Shown here piece by piece: positions 43,007-51,179 of a stretch of DNA of 64,000 nucleotides. The notes under the pieces are model-generated. The model was not told the origin of the DNA, made no database searches, and was given only the letters and a program-made list of their open reading frames with translations. Source of the stretch: Lampropedia cohaerens (GTDB lineage: Bacteria; Pseudomonadota; Gammaproteobacteria; Burkholderiales; Burkholderiaceae_C). Location: assembly GCF_001005215.1 (NCBI RefSeq), contig NZ_LBNQ01000022.1:62001-126000 (forward strand), in the 5' to 3' direction. Positions within the stretch are counted from its first letter, which is position 1. Each line of letters begins with the position of its first letter. A program made the position numbers and the translations under genes.

Positions 43007-46000
43007 ATGTTCGTACACCTGCGTTTGCACACCGAGTTTTCCGTGGTCGATGGCACCACCCGCGTTGCCGATGTGGCCGCTGCGGCGGCAGCTGATGGCC
43101 AGCCGGCGCTGGCCATCACTGACCTGAACAACATGTTCGGCGCGCTCAAGCTTTACAAGAAGGCGCGCGCCAAGGGCGTCAAACCTATCCTCGGTGCGGA
43201 GGTGACGCTGCAGGCGGCGCAGCCCGGCGAGCCGACCAGCCGCGTCGTTTTGCTGGCGCAGAACTGGCAGGGCTACCTGAGTCTCAATGCACTGCTGTCG
43301 CTGGCCTGGACGGAAAACAGCCGGGCCTTCGGCGAGGCGATGGTGACGATGGCGCAGCTGCGTGCGCACCACGAAGGGCTGATTCTGCTCTCGGGCGCGC
43401 AGCAGGGCGCCATCGGCCAGGCGCTGCTCAAGGGCGACTTTCCGTTGGCGTTCGAGCGCGCCATGGAGCTGGCGCAGATCTTTCCGCAACGCTGCTACAT
43501 CGAGCTGCAGCGCGCCGGCCGCAAGGATGACGAACGCTACATTGCCCAGGCCGTGCAGCTGGCGGCCAAGGCCGGCCTGCCGGTCGTGGCCACCCACCCG
43601 GTGCAGTTTTTCGCGCCGGACGATTTCGACGCGCATGAGGCGCGCGTGTGCATTGCGGAAGGCGAAACACTGGGTAACCAGAAGCGGCAGAAGCGCTTCA
43701 CGCGCGAGCAGTATTTCAAGCGCAGCGCGCAGATGCAGGCACTGTTTGCCGATATTCCGTCTGCCATCGAGAACACGGTGGAGATTGCCAAGCGCTGCAG
43801 CATCGAGCTGGTGCTGGGCAAGCCGCGCCTGCCGGAGTTTCCGATCCCCGCAGGCATGACGATCGAGGCGTACTTTCGCCAGCAGGCGCACGAGGGGCTG
43901 GAGCGCCGCCTGGCGTTGCTCTACCCGGATGCGCAAAAGCGCGAGGCCGAGCGCCCGCGCTACGTCGAGCGGCTGGAGTTCGAGCTGACGACGATCATCA
44001 ACATGGACTTTCCGGGGTACTTCCTGATCGTCTCGGACTTCATCCAGTGGGCCAAGGCCAACGGTTGCCCGGTTGGCCCGGGGCGGGGTTCCGGCGCCGG
44101 TTCGCTGGTTGCGTATGCGCTGCTGATCACCGATCTGGATCCGCTGCAGTACAACCTGCTGTTCGAGCGCTTCCTGAATCCGGAGCGGGTGTCCATGCCT
44201 GACTTCGACATCGACTTCTGCCAGACCAATCGTGACCGCGTGATCGAATACGTCAAGGGCCGCTACGGGCGCGATGCGGTCAGCCAGATCGCCACCTTCG
44301 GCACCATGGCAGCGCGTGCGGCCATCCGAGATGTCGGCCGCGTGATGGACATGAGCTACACCTTCTGTGACGGCATCAGCAAGCTCATCCCGAACAAGCC
44401 GGGAAAGCCCGTCACCATCCAGTACCCGCCGCCGGATCTGCCAGAGTCGGAGAAGGACAAGTACGCCATTGCCGCCGAACCCCAGCTGGCCGCCCGCATC
44501 GAGAACGAGGAGGAGGTCAAGTCCCTGGTGGAGATGGCGCAAAAGCTCGAGGGGCTCACGCGCAACATCGGCATGCACGCCGGCGGCGTGTTGATCGCCC
44601 CCGGCAAGCTGACGGACTTCTGCGCGCTGTACCAGCAGCCTGGCAGCGATTCGGCCGTGAGCCAGTTTGACAAGGACGATGTCGAGGCCATCGGTCTGGT
44701 GAAGTTCGACTTTCTGGGCCTGGCCACCCTGACGATTCTGGAGCTGGCACGCCAGTTTATCATGCAGCGTCACCCCGGTCAGGCCGACTTCTCGTTCGAG
44801 AAACTGCCGCTGGACGACAAGGCCACCTACCGGTTGTTCCAGGAGGGACGCACGGAAGCGGTGTTCCAGTTTGAAAGCCGTGGCATGCAGGGCATGCTCA
44901 AGGAAGCCAAGCCCAACCGTCTTGAGGACCTGATTGCCCTCAATGCGCTGTATCGGCCCGGGCCGATGGACCTGATTCCCTCCTACATCAACCGCAAGCA
45001 TGGGCGTGAGGAGGTCGAGTACCCGCACCCGCTGGTGGCGGAGGTGCTCTCGGAAACCTACGGCATCATGGTCTACCAGGAACAGGTGATGCAGACGGCG
45101 CAGATTCTGGGCGGCTACTCGCTCGGCGGCGCCGACCTGCTGCGCCGCGCGATGGGCAAGAAGAAGGCCGAGGAGATGGCCAAGCACCGCATGATCTTCC
45201 GCGAAGGTGCTGCCAAGAAGGGGCTCTCCGAAGCCAAGGCTGATGAAGTGTTCGACCTGATGGAGAAGTTCGCGGGCTACGGCTTCAACAAGTCGCACGC
45301 GGCCGCCTACTCCCTGCTGGCCTACCACACGGCCTGGCTGAAGGTGCACTACACGGCCGAGTTCTTCTGCGCCAACATGACCATCGAGATGGATGACACC
45401 GACAAGCTGAAGGTGTTGCTCGAGGACGCGCAGAAGTTCGGCATCCGCTTCGAGCCGCCGGACGTCAACTTCGGCGCCTACCGCTTTGAGCCGATCAGCG
45501 ACAAGGTCATCCGCTATGGCCTGGGGGCGGTCAAGGGCACCGGGCAGGCGGCCATCGAGGCTATCATCGCCGCGCGCGAAGGGCGCGGTGACGGCCCCAA
45601 GGGGCAGGAGCAGCGCCCGTTCTCCAGCCTGTTCGACTTCTGCCTGCGCGTGGACAAGCACAAGATCAACAAGCGCACGGTCGAGGCGCTGATCAAGGCC
45701 GGCGCGTTCGACACCATCGAGGCCAACCGCGCCGCGCTGCTGGCCTCGCTCGATACGGCCTTCGATTGGGCTGCCGCACAGCATGCCAACGCCAATCAGG
45801 GCGGCCTGTTCGACATGCTGGGCGACGACGCCATCGGTGCCAGCCAGCACGAGCCCGAGCTGACCCAGGTGCTGCCCTTTGGCGTGCGCGAGCAGTTGCT
45901 GCTGGAGAAAAGCGCGCTGGGTTTCTTTCTCTCCGGCCATCTGTTCGACGAATATGAGAAGGAAGTGCGCCAGTTCGTGCGCACGCCCGTGGCCGATCTG

Positions 46001-46576
46001 GAGGATTCGCGCGAGCCCCAGCGCGTGGCAGGCATTGTCAGCGGACTGCGCAGCGTCAACGGCCAGCGCGGCAAGGTGTTCATCTTCACGCTCGATGACA
46101 AGAGCGGCAGCATCGAGGCGGTGGTCGACGAGGCGCTGATGAACCGCTGCAGCGATTGCATTCGTGATGACGCGCTGGTGGTGCTCAACGCGCGCTACCA
46201 GCCCGGCCGCAACGGTTTCGAGGCCCGTCTGGCGGTGCAGGAGGCCATGGACCTGGCCACGGCGCGCTGCGTATTCGGGCGCTGGCTCAAGCTGGACTGG
46301 CAAGTGGCAGACGATCCGCAATGCCTGCAGCAGCTCAGGGACTGGCTGCAGGCGCATCGTCCACCGTCAGAGCCTGTGACACAGGAGCAAGAAGAGGACA
46401 GCCCGCGCCGCCGCAGCGTGCCGCTGCGCATCCGGCTGACCTGCAGACGTGGTGACGAAGCGGCAGTGGCGGAAGTGCTTCTGCCGGCGGAAAGCGGCAT
46501 CGTCCCCAGCGAGGATGCGCTGCACAGCCTGCGCGTACATAACGGCGGGGCAGGGGTGCAAATGGTTTACCCCTGA
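43007..46576 (+). CDS. dnaE: DNA polymerase III subunit alpha
   Basis: A 1189-residue replicative polymerase. It has an N-terminal PHP domain (LRLHTEFSVVDG onward), a palm with GPGRGSGAGSLVAYAL and the catalytic aspartates D399, D401 and D403 in MPDFDIDFC, fingers with GYGFNKSHAAAYSLLAYHTAWLK, a helix-hairpin-helix region, an OB fold (about 1000-1080) and the C-terminal tau-binding region. Length is typical of betaproteobacterial DnaE. ATG 43007 is the conserved start (MFVHLRLHTEF). It is divergent from bamD and apparently transcribed as a leaderless or near-leaderless mRNA. Confidence 0.98.
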   Translation: MFVHLRLHTEFSVVDGTTRVADVAAAAAADGQPALAITDLNNMFGALKLYKKARAKGVKPILGAEVTLQAAQPGEPTSRVVLLAQNWQGYLSLNALLSLAWTENSRAFGEAMVTMAQLRAHHEGLILLSGAQQGAIGQALLKGDFPLAFERAMELAQIFPQRCYIELQRAGRKDDERYIAQAVQLAAKAGLPVVATHPVQFFAPDDFDAHEARVCIAEGETLGNQKRQKRFTREQYFKRSAQMQALFADIPSAIENTVEIAKRCSIELVLGKPRLPEFPIPAGMTIEAYFRQQAHEGLERRLALLYPDAQKREAERPRYVERLEFELTTIINMDFPGYFLIVSDFIQWAKANGCPVGPGRGSGAGSLVAYALLITDLDPLQYNLLFERFLNPERVSMPDFDIDFCQTNRDRVIEYVKGRYGRDAVSQIATFGTMAARAAIRDVGRVMDMSYTFCDGISKLIPNKPGKPVTIQYPPPDLPESEKDKYAIAAEPQLAARIENEEEVKSLVEMAQKLEGLTRNIGMHAGGVLIAPGKLTDFCALYQQPGSDSAVSQFDKDDVEAIGLVKFDFLGLATLTILELARQFIMQRHPGQADFSFEKLPLDDKATYRLFQEGRTEAVFQFESRGMQGMLKEAKPNRLEDLIALNALYRPGPMDLIPSYINRKHGREEVEYPHPLVAEVLSETYGIMVYQEQVMQTAQILGGYSLGGADLLRRAMGKKKAEEMAKHRMIFREGAAKKGLSEAKADEVFDLMEKFAGYGFNKSHAAAYSLLAYHTAWLKVHYTAEFFCANMTIEMDDTDKLKVLLEDAQKFGIRFEPPDVNFGAYRFEPISDKVIRYGLGAVKGTGQAAIEAIIAAREGRGDGPKGQEQRPFSSLFDFCLRVDKHKINKRTVEALIKAGAFDTIEANRAALLASLDTAFDWAAAQHANANQGGLFDMLGDDAIGASQHEPELTQVLPFGVREQLLLEKSALGFFLSGHLFDEYEKEVRQFVRTPVADLEDSREPQRVAGIVSGLRSVNGQRGKVFIFTLDDKSGSIEAVVDEALMNRCSDCIRDDALVVLNARYQPGRNGFEARLAVQEAMDLATARCVFGRWLKLDWQVADDPQCLQQLRDWLQAHRPPSEPVTQEQEEDSPRRRSVPLRIRLTCRRGDEAAVAEVLLPAESGIVPSEDALHSLRVHNGGAGVQMVYP

Positions 46577-46623
46577 CCGTCCGCGCGCCGTCAGGCTAGG
46601 CATGCATAACAACACGATCACCC

Positions 46624-47193
46624 ATGACCGATGAACAACTGATCAACGATACCCGCCGCTGGGTCGACGAGGCCGTCATCGGCCTCAATCTCTGCCCCTT
46701 TGCCAAGGCGGTGCAGGTCAAGCAGCTGGTGCACTACACCGTCAGCCGTGCCCGAGACGCGCAGCAGTTGAGCAAGGATCTGGCGCGCGAGCTGATTGCC
46801 CTGGCCGACATGCCGCCGCAGCAGCGCGACACGACCTTGCTGATCGTGCCGGACATGCTGCAGGATTTTCTGGATTTCAACGACTTTCTCGATCAGGCCG
46901 ATGCATTGCTGGAGCAACTCGGTTTTTCCGGAATCCTGCAGATCGCCGACTTTCACCCCGATTACCAGTTCGCCGACACGCAGCCGGAGGATCCCGGCAA
47001 CTACACCAATCGCGCACCGTATCCAACGTTGCATCTGCTGCGCGAGGACAGCATCGACGCGGCAGTGGCGGCATTTCCTGACGCCAGCGCCATCTTCGAG
47101 CGCAACATTGAGGTGCTGGAGGCGTTGGGGTCACAAGGTCTGGCCAAGGTCGGATTTCCCTTTCGTGGCAATGGCCACGAGGAGAAGGCATGA
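46624..47193 (+). CDS. DUF1415 domain-containing protein
   Basis: A 189-residue cytoplasmic protein of the uncharacterised DUF1415 family. The family start is W-V---VIGLNLCPFA (here RRWVDEAVIGLNLCPFAKAV, residues 12-31), followed by a charged middle and the conserved GILQIADFHPDYQFA and TNRAPYPTLHLLRE segments. Biochemical activity is unknown; conserved Cys24 and His/Asp residues suggest an enzyme, but that is speculation. Its stop overlaps the methyltransferase start by 4 bp, so the two are coupled. Confidence 0.9.
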   Translation: MTDEQLINDTRRWVDEAVIGLNLCPFAKAVQVKQLVHYTVSRARDAQQLSKDLARELIALADMPPQQRDTTLLIVPDMLQDFLDFNDFLDQADALLEQLGFSGILQIADFHPDYQFADTQPEDPGNYTNRAPYPTLHLLREDSIDAAVAAFPDASAIFERNIEVLEALGSQGLAKVGFPFRGNGHEEKA

Positions 47194-48113
47194 AGAAGCC
47201 TTCTGCCATCGCGCAACGCCGCCATCAACGCGCCTCCGCCACAACTTCCGCGCAAGCCGACCGAAAGGTCCAGGCCCCGCGTGATGTGCTGAATGAGTTG
47301 GGACTTGCGCAGGACGTATCGATCGAACTGCTCAAGGCCTTGCACATTCTCACGCGCGAAGGTCGGCTCAACCAGGATTCGCGCCGCAAGCTCAAGCAGG
47401 TGCTGCACCTGGTGCAGTTCATCGAGCCGCTGATTCGCGAGATGGCCGAGGACGGGCACGCGCCGTGGCTGGTCGATCACGGCGCCGGCAAGTCCTACCT
47501 CGGCTTCGTGCTGTACGACCTGGTGCTGCGTCCACTGGGCCGCGGGCAGGTGGTGGGGGTGGAACATCGTGAGGAGTTGGTGGAAAAATCCCGCGCACTG
47601 GCCCGCTCACAAGGCTTCGAGCGCATGGCGTTCCTGCCCATGGCAGTGGCCGAGAGTACCCGGCATGCGGAGCTTCCCGAGCAGGTCGACATCGTGACGG
47701 CGCTGCATGCCTGCGATACCGCGACCGATGATGCGATTGCCTTTGGCCTGGCGAAACGGGCGAGGGCGATGGTGCTGGTGCCCTGCTGTCAGGCTGAGTT
47801 GGCGGCGCACTGGCGGGCGCGCAAAGCGCTGGATCTGGCCCGCACACCGTTGGCCGAGCTCTGGCGCCATCCGCTGCACACGCGCGAGTTGGGCAGCCAT
47901 GTCACCAACGTCATGCGATGCCTTTACCTGGAGGCCTGTGGCTACCAGGTGTCGGTGACCGAGCTGATCGGCTGGGAACACAGCATGAAAAACGAACTCA
48001 TCATCGCGCGCTATACCGGACAGCGCAAGCACAGCGCGCGAGAGCGCTTGCTGCAGATTGGCGCGGAGATGGGCCTGCAGGATTGGGCTGCCCGCCGCTT
48101 TCCGCAGCCTTGA
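47190..48113 (+). CDS. Class I SAM-dependent methyltransferase of unknown substrate
   Basis: A 307-residue protein with a basic N-terminal helix-rich region (residues 1-80, with KLKQVLHLVQFIEPLI) and a Rossmann methyltransferase domain. The SAM loop reads LVDHGAGKSYLGFVLYDLVL (about residues 93-112), followed by VVGVEHREELV (acidic end of strand 2) and VTALHACDTATDDAI in the motif IV region, then a VPCCQ motif. This pattern resembles the METTL25/GSTCD-like methyltransferase group, whose targets are likely RNA but poorly defined. It overlaps the DUF1415 gene by 4 bp and precedes the DUF4282 gene by 105 bp. Confidence 0.8.
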   Translation: MKKPSAIAQRRHQRASATTSAQADRKVQAPRDVLNELGLAQDVSIELLKALHILTREGRLNQDSRRKLKQVLHLVQFIEPLIREMAEDGHAPWLVDHGAGKSYLGFVLYDLVLRPLGRGQVVGVEHREELVEKSRALARSQGFERMAFLPMAVAESTRHAELPEQVDIVTALHACDTATDDAIAFGLAKRARAMVLVPCCQAELAAHWRARKALDLARTPLAELWRHPLHTRELGSHVTNVMRCLYLEACGYQVSVTELIGWEHSMKNELIIARYTGQRKHSARERLLQIGAEMGLQDWAARRFPQP

Positions 48114-48218
48114 CGGCGTTGGCGTCGGTTACCATGTGCGCATTCCAGCTTCATGATCGTGCGCAGGGTCCAGCCCGTGCGGTGCTATTTCTTGCCGAAC
48201 CCCATTACAGGATCACCA

Positions 48219-48500
48219 ATGCGTAAGTATCTGTATTTCGACACCATGGTCGCGCCGCGCGTCATCACCCTGCTGTACTGGCTGCAGCTGGGCCTTTATG
48301 CACTGGGAGCACTGGCCTACGTCATGGCCGCATTCATGCTGCCCGGTGGTTTTTTCATGACGCTGCTGCGCCTGCTGATTGGCGCCCTTCTGTTCGCGCT
48401 CGCATGCTTGTTCGCACGAGTGTCGGCCGAGGTGCTGCTCGTCATCTTCAAGATCCATGACAACCTCAAGACCATTGCCGAGCGTGGCGACCGGCTCTGA
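48219..48500 (+). CDS. DUF4282 small membrane protein
   Basis: A 93-residue inner-membrane protein. It starts with YFDTMVAPRVITLLYWLQL, the DUF4282 opening, followed by two hydrophobic helices (about residues 14-42 and 46-68) and a basic/polar C-terminus (KIHDNLKTIAERG). The family has no known function. ATG 48219 is used because it gives the family start; the frame opens earlier at 48153. Just upstream the methyltransferase gene ends, and a possible hairpin follows at 48.65 kb. Confidence 0.85.
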   Translation: MRKYLYFDTMVAPRVITLLYWLQLGLYALGALAYVMAAFMLPGGFFMTLLRLLIGALLFALACLFARVSAEVLLVIFKIHDNLKTIAERGDRL

Positions 48501-48651
48501 ACGCTGTCTACATGGCGCAGGCGAGGCAGACCATCTTCTCAGGCCCTTTTGAACAGCTATGCATGCGCTGCGAATTCGGACAAGACCGCGGTGGGCAACA
48601 CACCTGGCGTTGCCAAGGCGAGGCGTCACGGGAAATAGGGGCAGCATCGCC

Positions 48652-48682
48652 TGACCGGCCGATGCAACGCGTGAGCCGGTCA
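48652..48682. repeat. Inverted repeat directly upstream of the RAYT-like gene
   Basis: 8-bp arms TGACCGGC (48652-48659) and GCCGGTCA (48675-48682) flank a 15-nt loop. A run of six T follows at 48691-48696. It lies between the DUF4282 gene and the RAYT-like start (48702). It may be a weak terminator for the former or a hairpin associated with the transposase-like gene. Confidence 0.5.
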
Positions 48683-48701
48683 TAAACAGGTTTTTTGTAC
48701 G

Positions 48702-49424
48702 ATGGCCCGTCTGCCACGTTTGGTGATTCCCGGCCTGCCGCATCACGTGATCCTGCGCGGCATCAATGCCGCGCCGGTATTTGTCGACGACGCCGACTTC
48801 ACGTTCTGGTGCGACATGTTGGCCGATCAGCTCAAGGCCCAGCCCATCCACCTGCATGCCTATGCGCTATTGCCCAGTCGCATCCATCTGCTGGTCACGC
48901 CGGCTGACGCGGGCATCCTCAGCCGTTTCATGCAGGCACTGGGGCGGCGCTACGTGCGCTACTTCAACCAGCGCCACGGGCGTTTTGGCACGCTGTGGGA
49001 GGGGCGCTACCGCGCCGGGCCGATGCAGCCAACGCCGCATGTGCTCAATGTCATGACCTACCTGGACTGGCTGCCTGTCACGCAGGGCTTGGCGGAGCGC
49101 CCGCGCGACTACGTCTGGAGCAGCCATCGTCACTACGCGGGCCTGGCGGCGCAGAAGATGCTCACGCCCCATCCGCTGTACTGGGAGCTGGCAGATACGC
49201 CGTTTGGCCGGGAAGCTGCCTACCAGGCCTTCAGCGAGGCAGGGCTGGGCCATGCGGTCACCGAGCAGATCGAGAAAAGCGCCATGGGCGGCTGGCTGCT
49301 GGCCAGTGCCAGCTTCGCACAGGACATTGCGCCTGGCATTGCCCGTCGGCTGGCACCGGGAAGGCCCGGCCGGCCGCGCAAGCACCCGGCCACGGGCGAT
49401 GGTGCCGCTTCTCAGGGCCACTGA
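48702..49424 (+). CDS. REP-associated tyrosine transposase-like (Y1/RAYT) protein with altered HUH motif
   Basis: A 240-residue protein of the Y1 transposase/RAYT superfamily. It shows the N-terminal P-G-LPHHV-LRG motif (residues 10-20), the second-strand HAYALLPSRIHLLV, and the conserved GRRYVRYFNQRHGRFGTLWEGRYRA stretch (81-105) that should hold the catalytic tyrosine (Y84 or Y87). Family members have N-H-x-H in the metal-binding HUH motif; here it is S59-R60-I61-H62, so one histidine is replaced by arginine. A C-terminal tail is rich in Gly/Pro/Arg. No flanking terminal inverted repeats of an IS are visible. It may be a domesticated or non-cleaving DNA-binding protein; that is inference. 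Confidence 0.85.
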   Translation: MARLPRLVIPGLPHHVILRGINAAPVFVDDADFTFWCDMLADQLKAQPIHLHAYALLPSRIHLLVTPADAGILSRFMQALGRRYVRYFNQRHGRFGTLWEGRYRAGPMQPTPHVLNVMTYLDWLPVTQGLAERPRDYVWSSHRHYAGLAAQKMLTPHPLYWELADTPFGREAAYQAFSEAGLGHAVTEQIEKSAMGGWLLASASFAQDIAPGIARRLAPGRPGRPRKHPATGDGAASQGH

Positions 49425-49441
49425 GCACCCGATCACGATCG

Positions 49442-49467
49442 CTGCATGCGGTCAGGCAGACATGCAG
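49442..49467. repeat. Inverted repeat downstream of the RAYT-like gene
   Basis: 7-bp arms CTGCATG and CATGCAG are separated by 12 nt, in the short spacer between the RAYT-like stop and the ppx stop. Together with the upstream hairpin it brackets the gene, but the two arm sequences are different. Confidence 0.4.
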
Positions 49468-49532
49468 TGGGCAAGGCTGCCCGGGGTATCTTTGCTTGGC
49501 GCCGTGGGGGCGGAGCCTCTTGCGGCCCGCTG

Positions 49533-51059
49533 TCAGGTGCCGCCTGCGGCGGGCACCTGAAGCAGTTCCACCTGCAGTGCCACACCTACCTTGTCCCAGA
49601 CGGTCGATTCTTCCTGCAGCAGATAGCGCGACTGCGGGTACTGCCGCGCCCAGTCTGCGGTCAGGGTCACGGTCACCCCTTGCTTGGACAGTTTCCAGTG
49701 CAGCGCGTCGAGCTCGGGATCCTTTCTGGCATGGGCAAGCAGCACGGCCAGCCGCAGACACAGCAGCTGGTACTTGAACACGTCGCTGGCGTGGATGTTG
49801 TCGATGACCTTCTTGAGCTTGCCGCGATGGCCAACCACCAGGCTGGCCATGCGTTCACGCTCCGATGGCAGGAAGCCGGGACAATCGCCGTTGCGAATGA
49901 TGTAGGCGCCGTGATGGTGAAACCGTTCGTAGGCGATGCTGATGCCGATTTCGTGCAGCCGAGCCGTCCATTTCAGCAGCTGCAGGTCTTCCTGCTGCCA
50001 GTCGCCGGGATCCAGCGCACGCCAGATCGTCTCGGCAATGCGTGCCACTCGCTCGCCCTGTTCGCGCCCATAGCCGTGGCCAAAGCGCTCGATCAGGCTT
50101 TCCACCGAATTGTGGCGGATGTCGCGCCGCCTGGCGTCATGGTCCTTGCGTTGAATGAGATCGAGCAGCGCGCCCTGGCGCAACGCGCCGTCGGAGACGC
50201 GCATCGTCTCAATGCCAAGCATGCGCATCAGGGCGAGCAGCACGGCCACACCACCACCGATGACAGGCTTGCGGTCTTCGCGCAGATTGTCGAACTGCAG
50301 CTTGTCGCAGTGGCCGGCATCGATCAGACGCTGGCGCAGCTGCTCCACCCCCTCGCGGGTAATGATTTGCGCAGCGCCGCCAAAGGACTGCAGCAGCTGC
50401 GCGACTGCGCCCATGGTTCCGGAGGCGCCGTACACGTGCTCGCGTGGATAGGCATCGAAGCGCGCCATCTGCTCCTCAATGACGGCGCTGGCGGCAATCT
50501 CGGCCTTGCTGAAGCACTTGTTGGACAGCTTGCCGTCCGGGAAGAAGCGCTGCGACCACGACACGCTGCCTAGCGGAAACGACACCGCTTCCACCGATTT
50601 CTGGCCGATGCCCGCAATGACCTCTGTCGAGCGCCCGCCGATATCGATGACCAGGCGCTGCTCCTGCACATTGCGCGGCAGCAGATAGGTCACGCCCTGA
50701 TAAATCAGGCGCGCTTCTTCCTGGCCGGAGATTACTTCGATGGGATGTCCCAGCAGCTGCTGGCCCTTGGTGACGAAAAGATCACGGTTCTTGGCCTCGC
50801 GCAGCGTCTGCGTGGCCAGCGCACGCACATGGCTGGGGCGAAAGTCCCGCAGTCGCTCGCCAAACCGCTCCAGGCATTGCCAGCCACGCTGCATGGCTTC
50901 CTCGCTGAGGAAGGAGTCCGCATCCAGCCCGCCGCCCTGGCGGACTGTTTCCTTGAGGTACTCCACCCGCTGCAGGTGACCGTTGTGCAGAATGCTGATT
51001 TCCAACCGAAAACTGTTGGATCCCAGATCAACTGCGGCCAGGCGCTCTCCGTCTTTCAT
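49533..51059 (-). CDS. ppx: Exopolyphosphatase (Ppx/GppA family)
   Basis: A 508-residue ASKHA-fold enzyme that removes phosphate from polyphosphate ends or from pppGpp. It has AAVDLGSNSFRLEI near the N-terminus (phosphate loop 1), SGQEEARLIYQGV, VIDIGGRSTEVI (loop 2) and a C-terminal HD-like domain with ARLHEIGISIAYERFHHHGAY. Ppx and GppA cannot be separated with certainty by reading; length (about 500) and the helical C-terminus favour Ppx. A TACAAT box at 51090-51095 with CTGAAA 18 bp upstream is a likely promoter. The stop codon lies inside a GC hairpin. Confidence 0.9.
   Translation of the reverse strand: MKDGERLAAVDLGSNSFRLEISILHNGHLQRVEYLKETVRQGGGLDADSFLSEEAMQRGWQCLERFGERLRDFRPSHVRALATQTLREAKNRDLFVTKGQQLLGHPIEVISGQEEARLIYQGVTYLLPRNVQEQRLVIDIGGRSTEVIAGIGQKSVEAVSFPLGSVSWSQRFFPDGKLSNKCFSKAEIAASAVIEEQMARFDAYPREHVYGASGTMGAVAQLLQSFGGAAQIITREGVEQLRQRLIDAGHCDKLQFDNLREDRKPVIGGGVAVLLALMRMLGIETMRVSDGALRQGALLDLIQRKDHDARRRDIRHNSVESLIERFGHGYGREQGERVARIAETIWRALDPGDWQQEDLQLLKWTARLHEIGISIAYERFHHHGAYIIRNGDCPGFLPSERERMASLVVGHRGKLKKVIDNIHASDVFKYQLLCLRLAVLLAHARKDPELDALHWKLSKQGVTVTLTADWARQYPQSRYLLQEESTVWDKVGVALQVELLQVPAAGGT
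49534..49559. repeat. GC-rich hairpin over the ppx stop codon
   Basis: Arms CAGGTGCC and GGCACCTG enclose a GC-rich loop. The ppx stop codon (49533-49535) sits at one foot. No T-run follows on either strand, so it is not a standard terminator; it may protect the mRNA 3' end. Confidence 0.5.
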
Positions 51060-51089
51060 GGCTGGACTCTTGGTATGCCGAAAGCTGGC

Positions 51090-51119
51090 ATTGTAGAAGC
51101 GCTGTCACGCATGTTTCAG
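51090..51119 (-). promoter_or_regulatory. Candidate sigma-70 promoter of ppx
   Basis: The -10 TACAAT (51090-51095) and -35 CTGAAA (51114-51119) have 18-bp spacing on the minus strand, and the transcript would start about 24 bp before the ATG. Confidence 0.5.
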
Positions 51120-51179
51120 CGCAGCCTTGTGCACGCCGATGCCGCGGGGCAGGGCGCAGCCAAATGGTTGCGGCATCTG

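Noticed and set aside
42992-46357. A 1121-codon open frame on the minus strand
   Set aside because: It lies exactly antisense to dnaE and has the same shadow composition with no recognisable motif.
48508-48717. Small minus-strand frame ending in a Cys-rich tail
   Set aside because: The CxxC-like tail looked like a zinc ribbon, but the frame overlaps the RAYT start, has no ribosome site, and matches no family I know.
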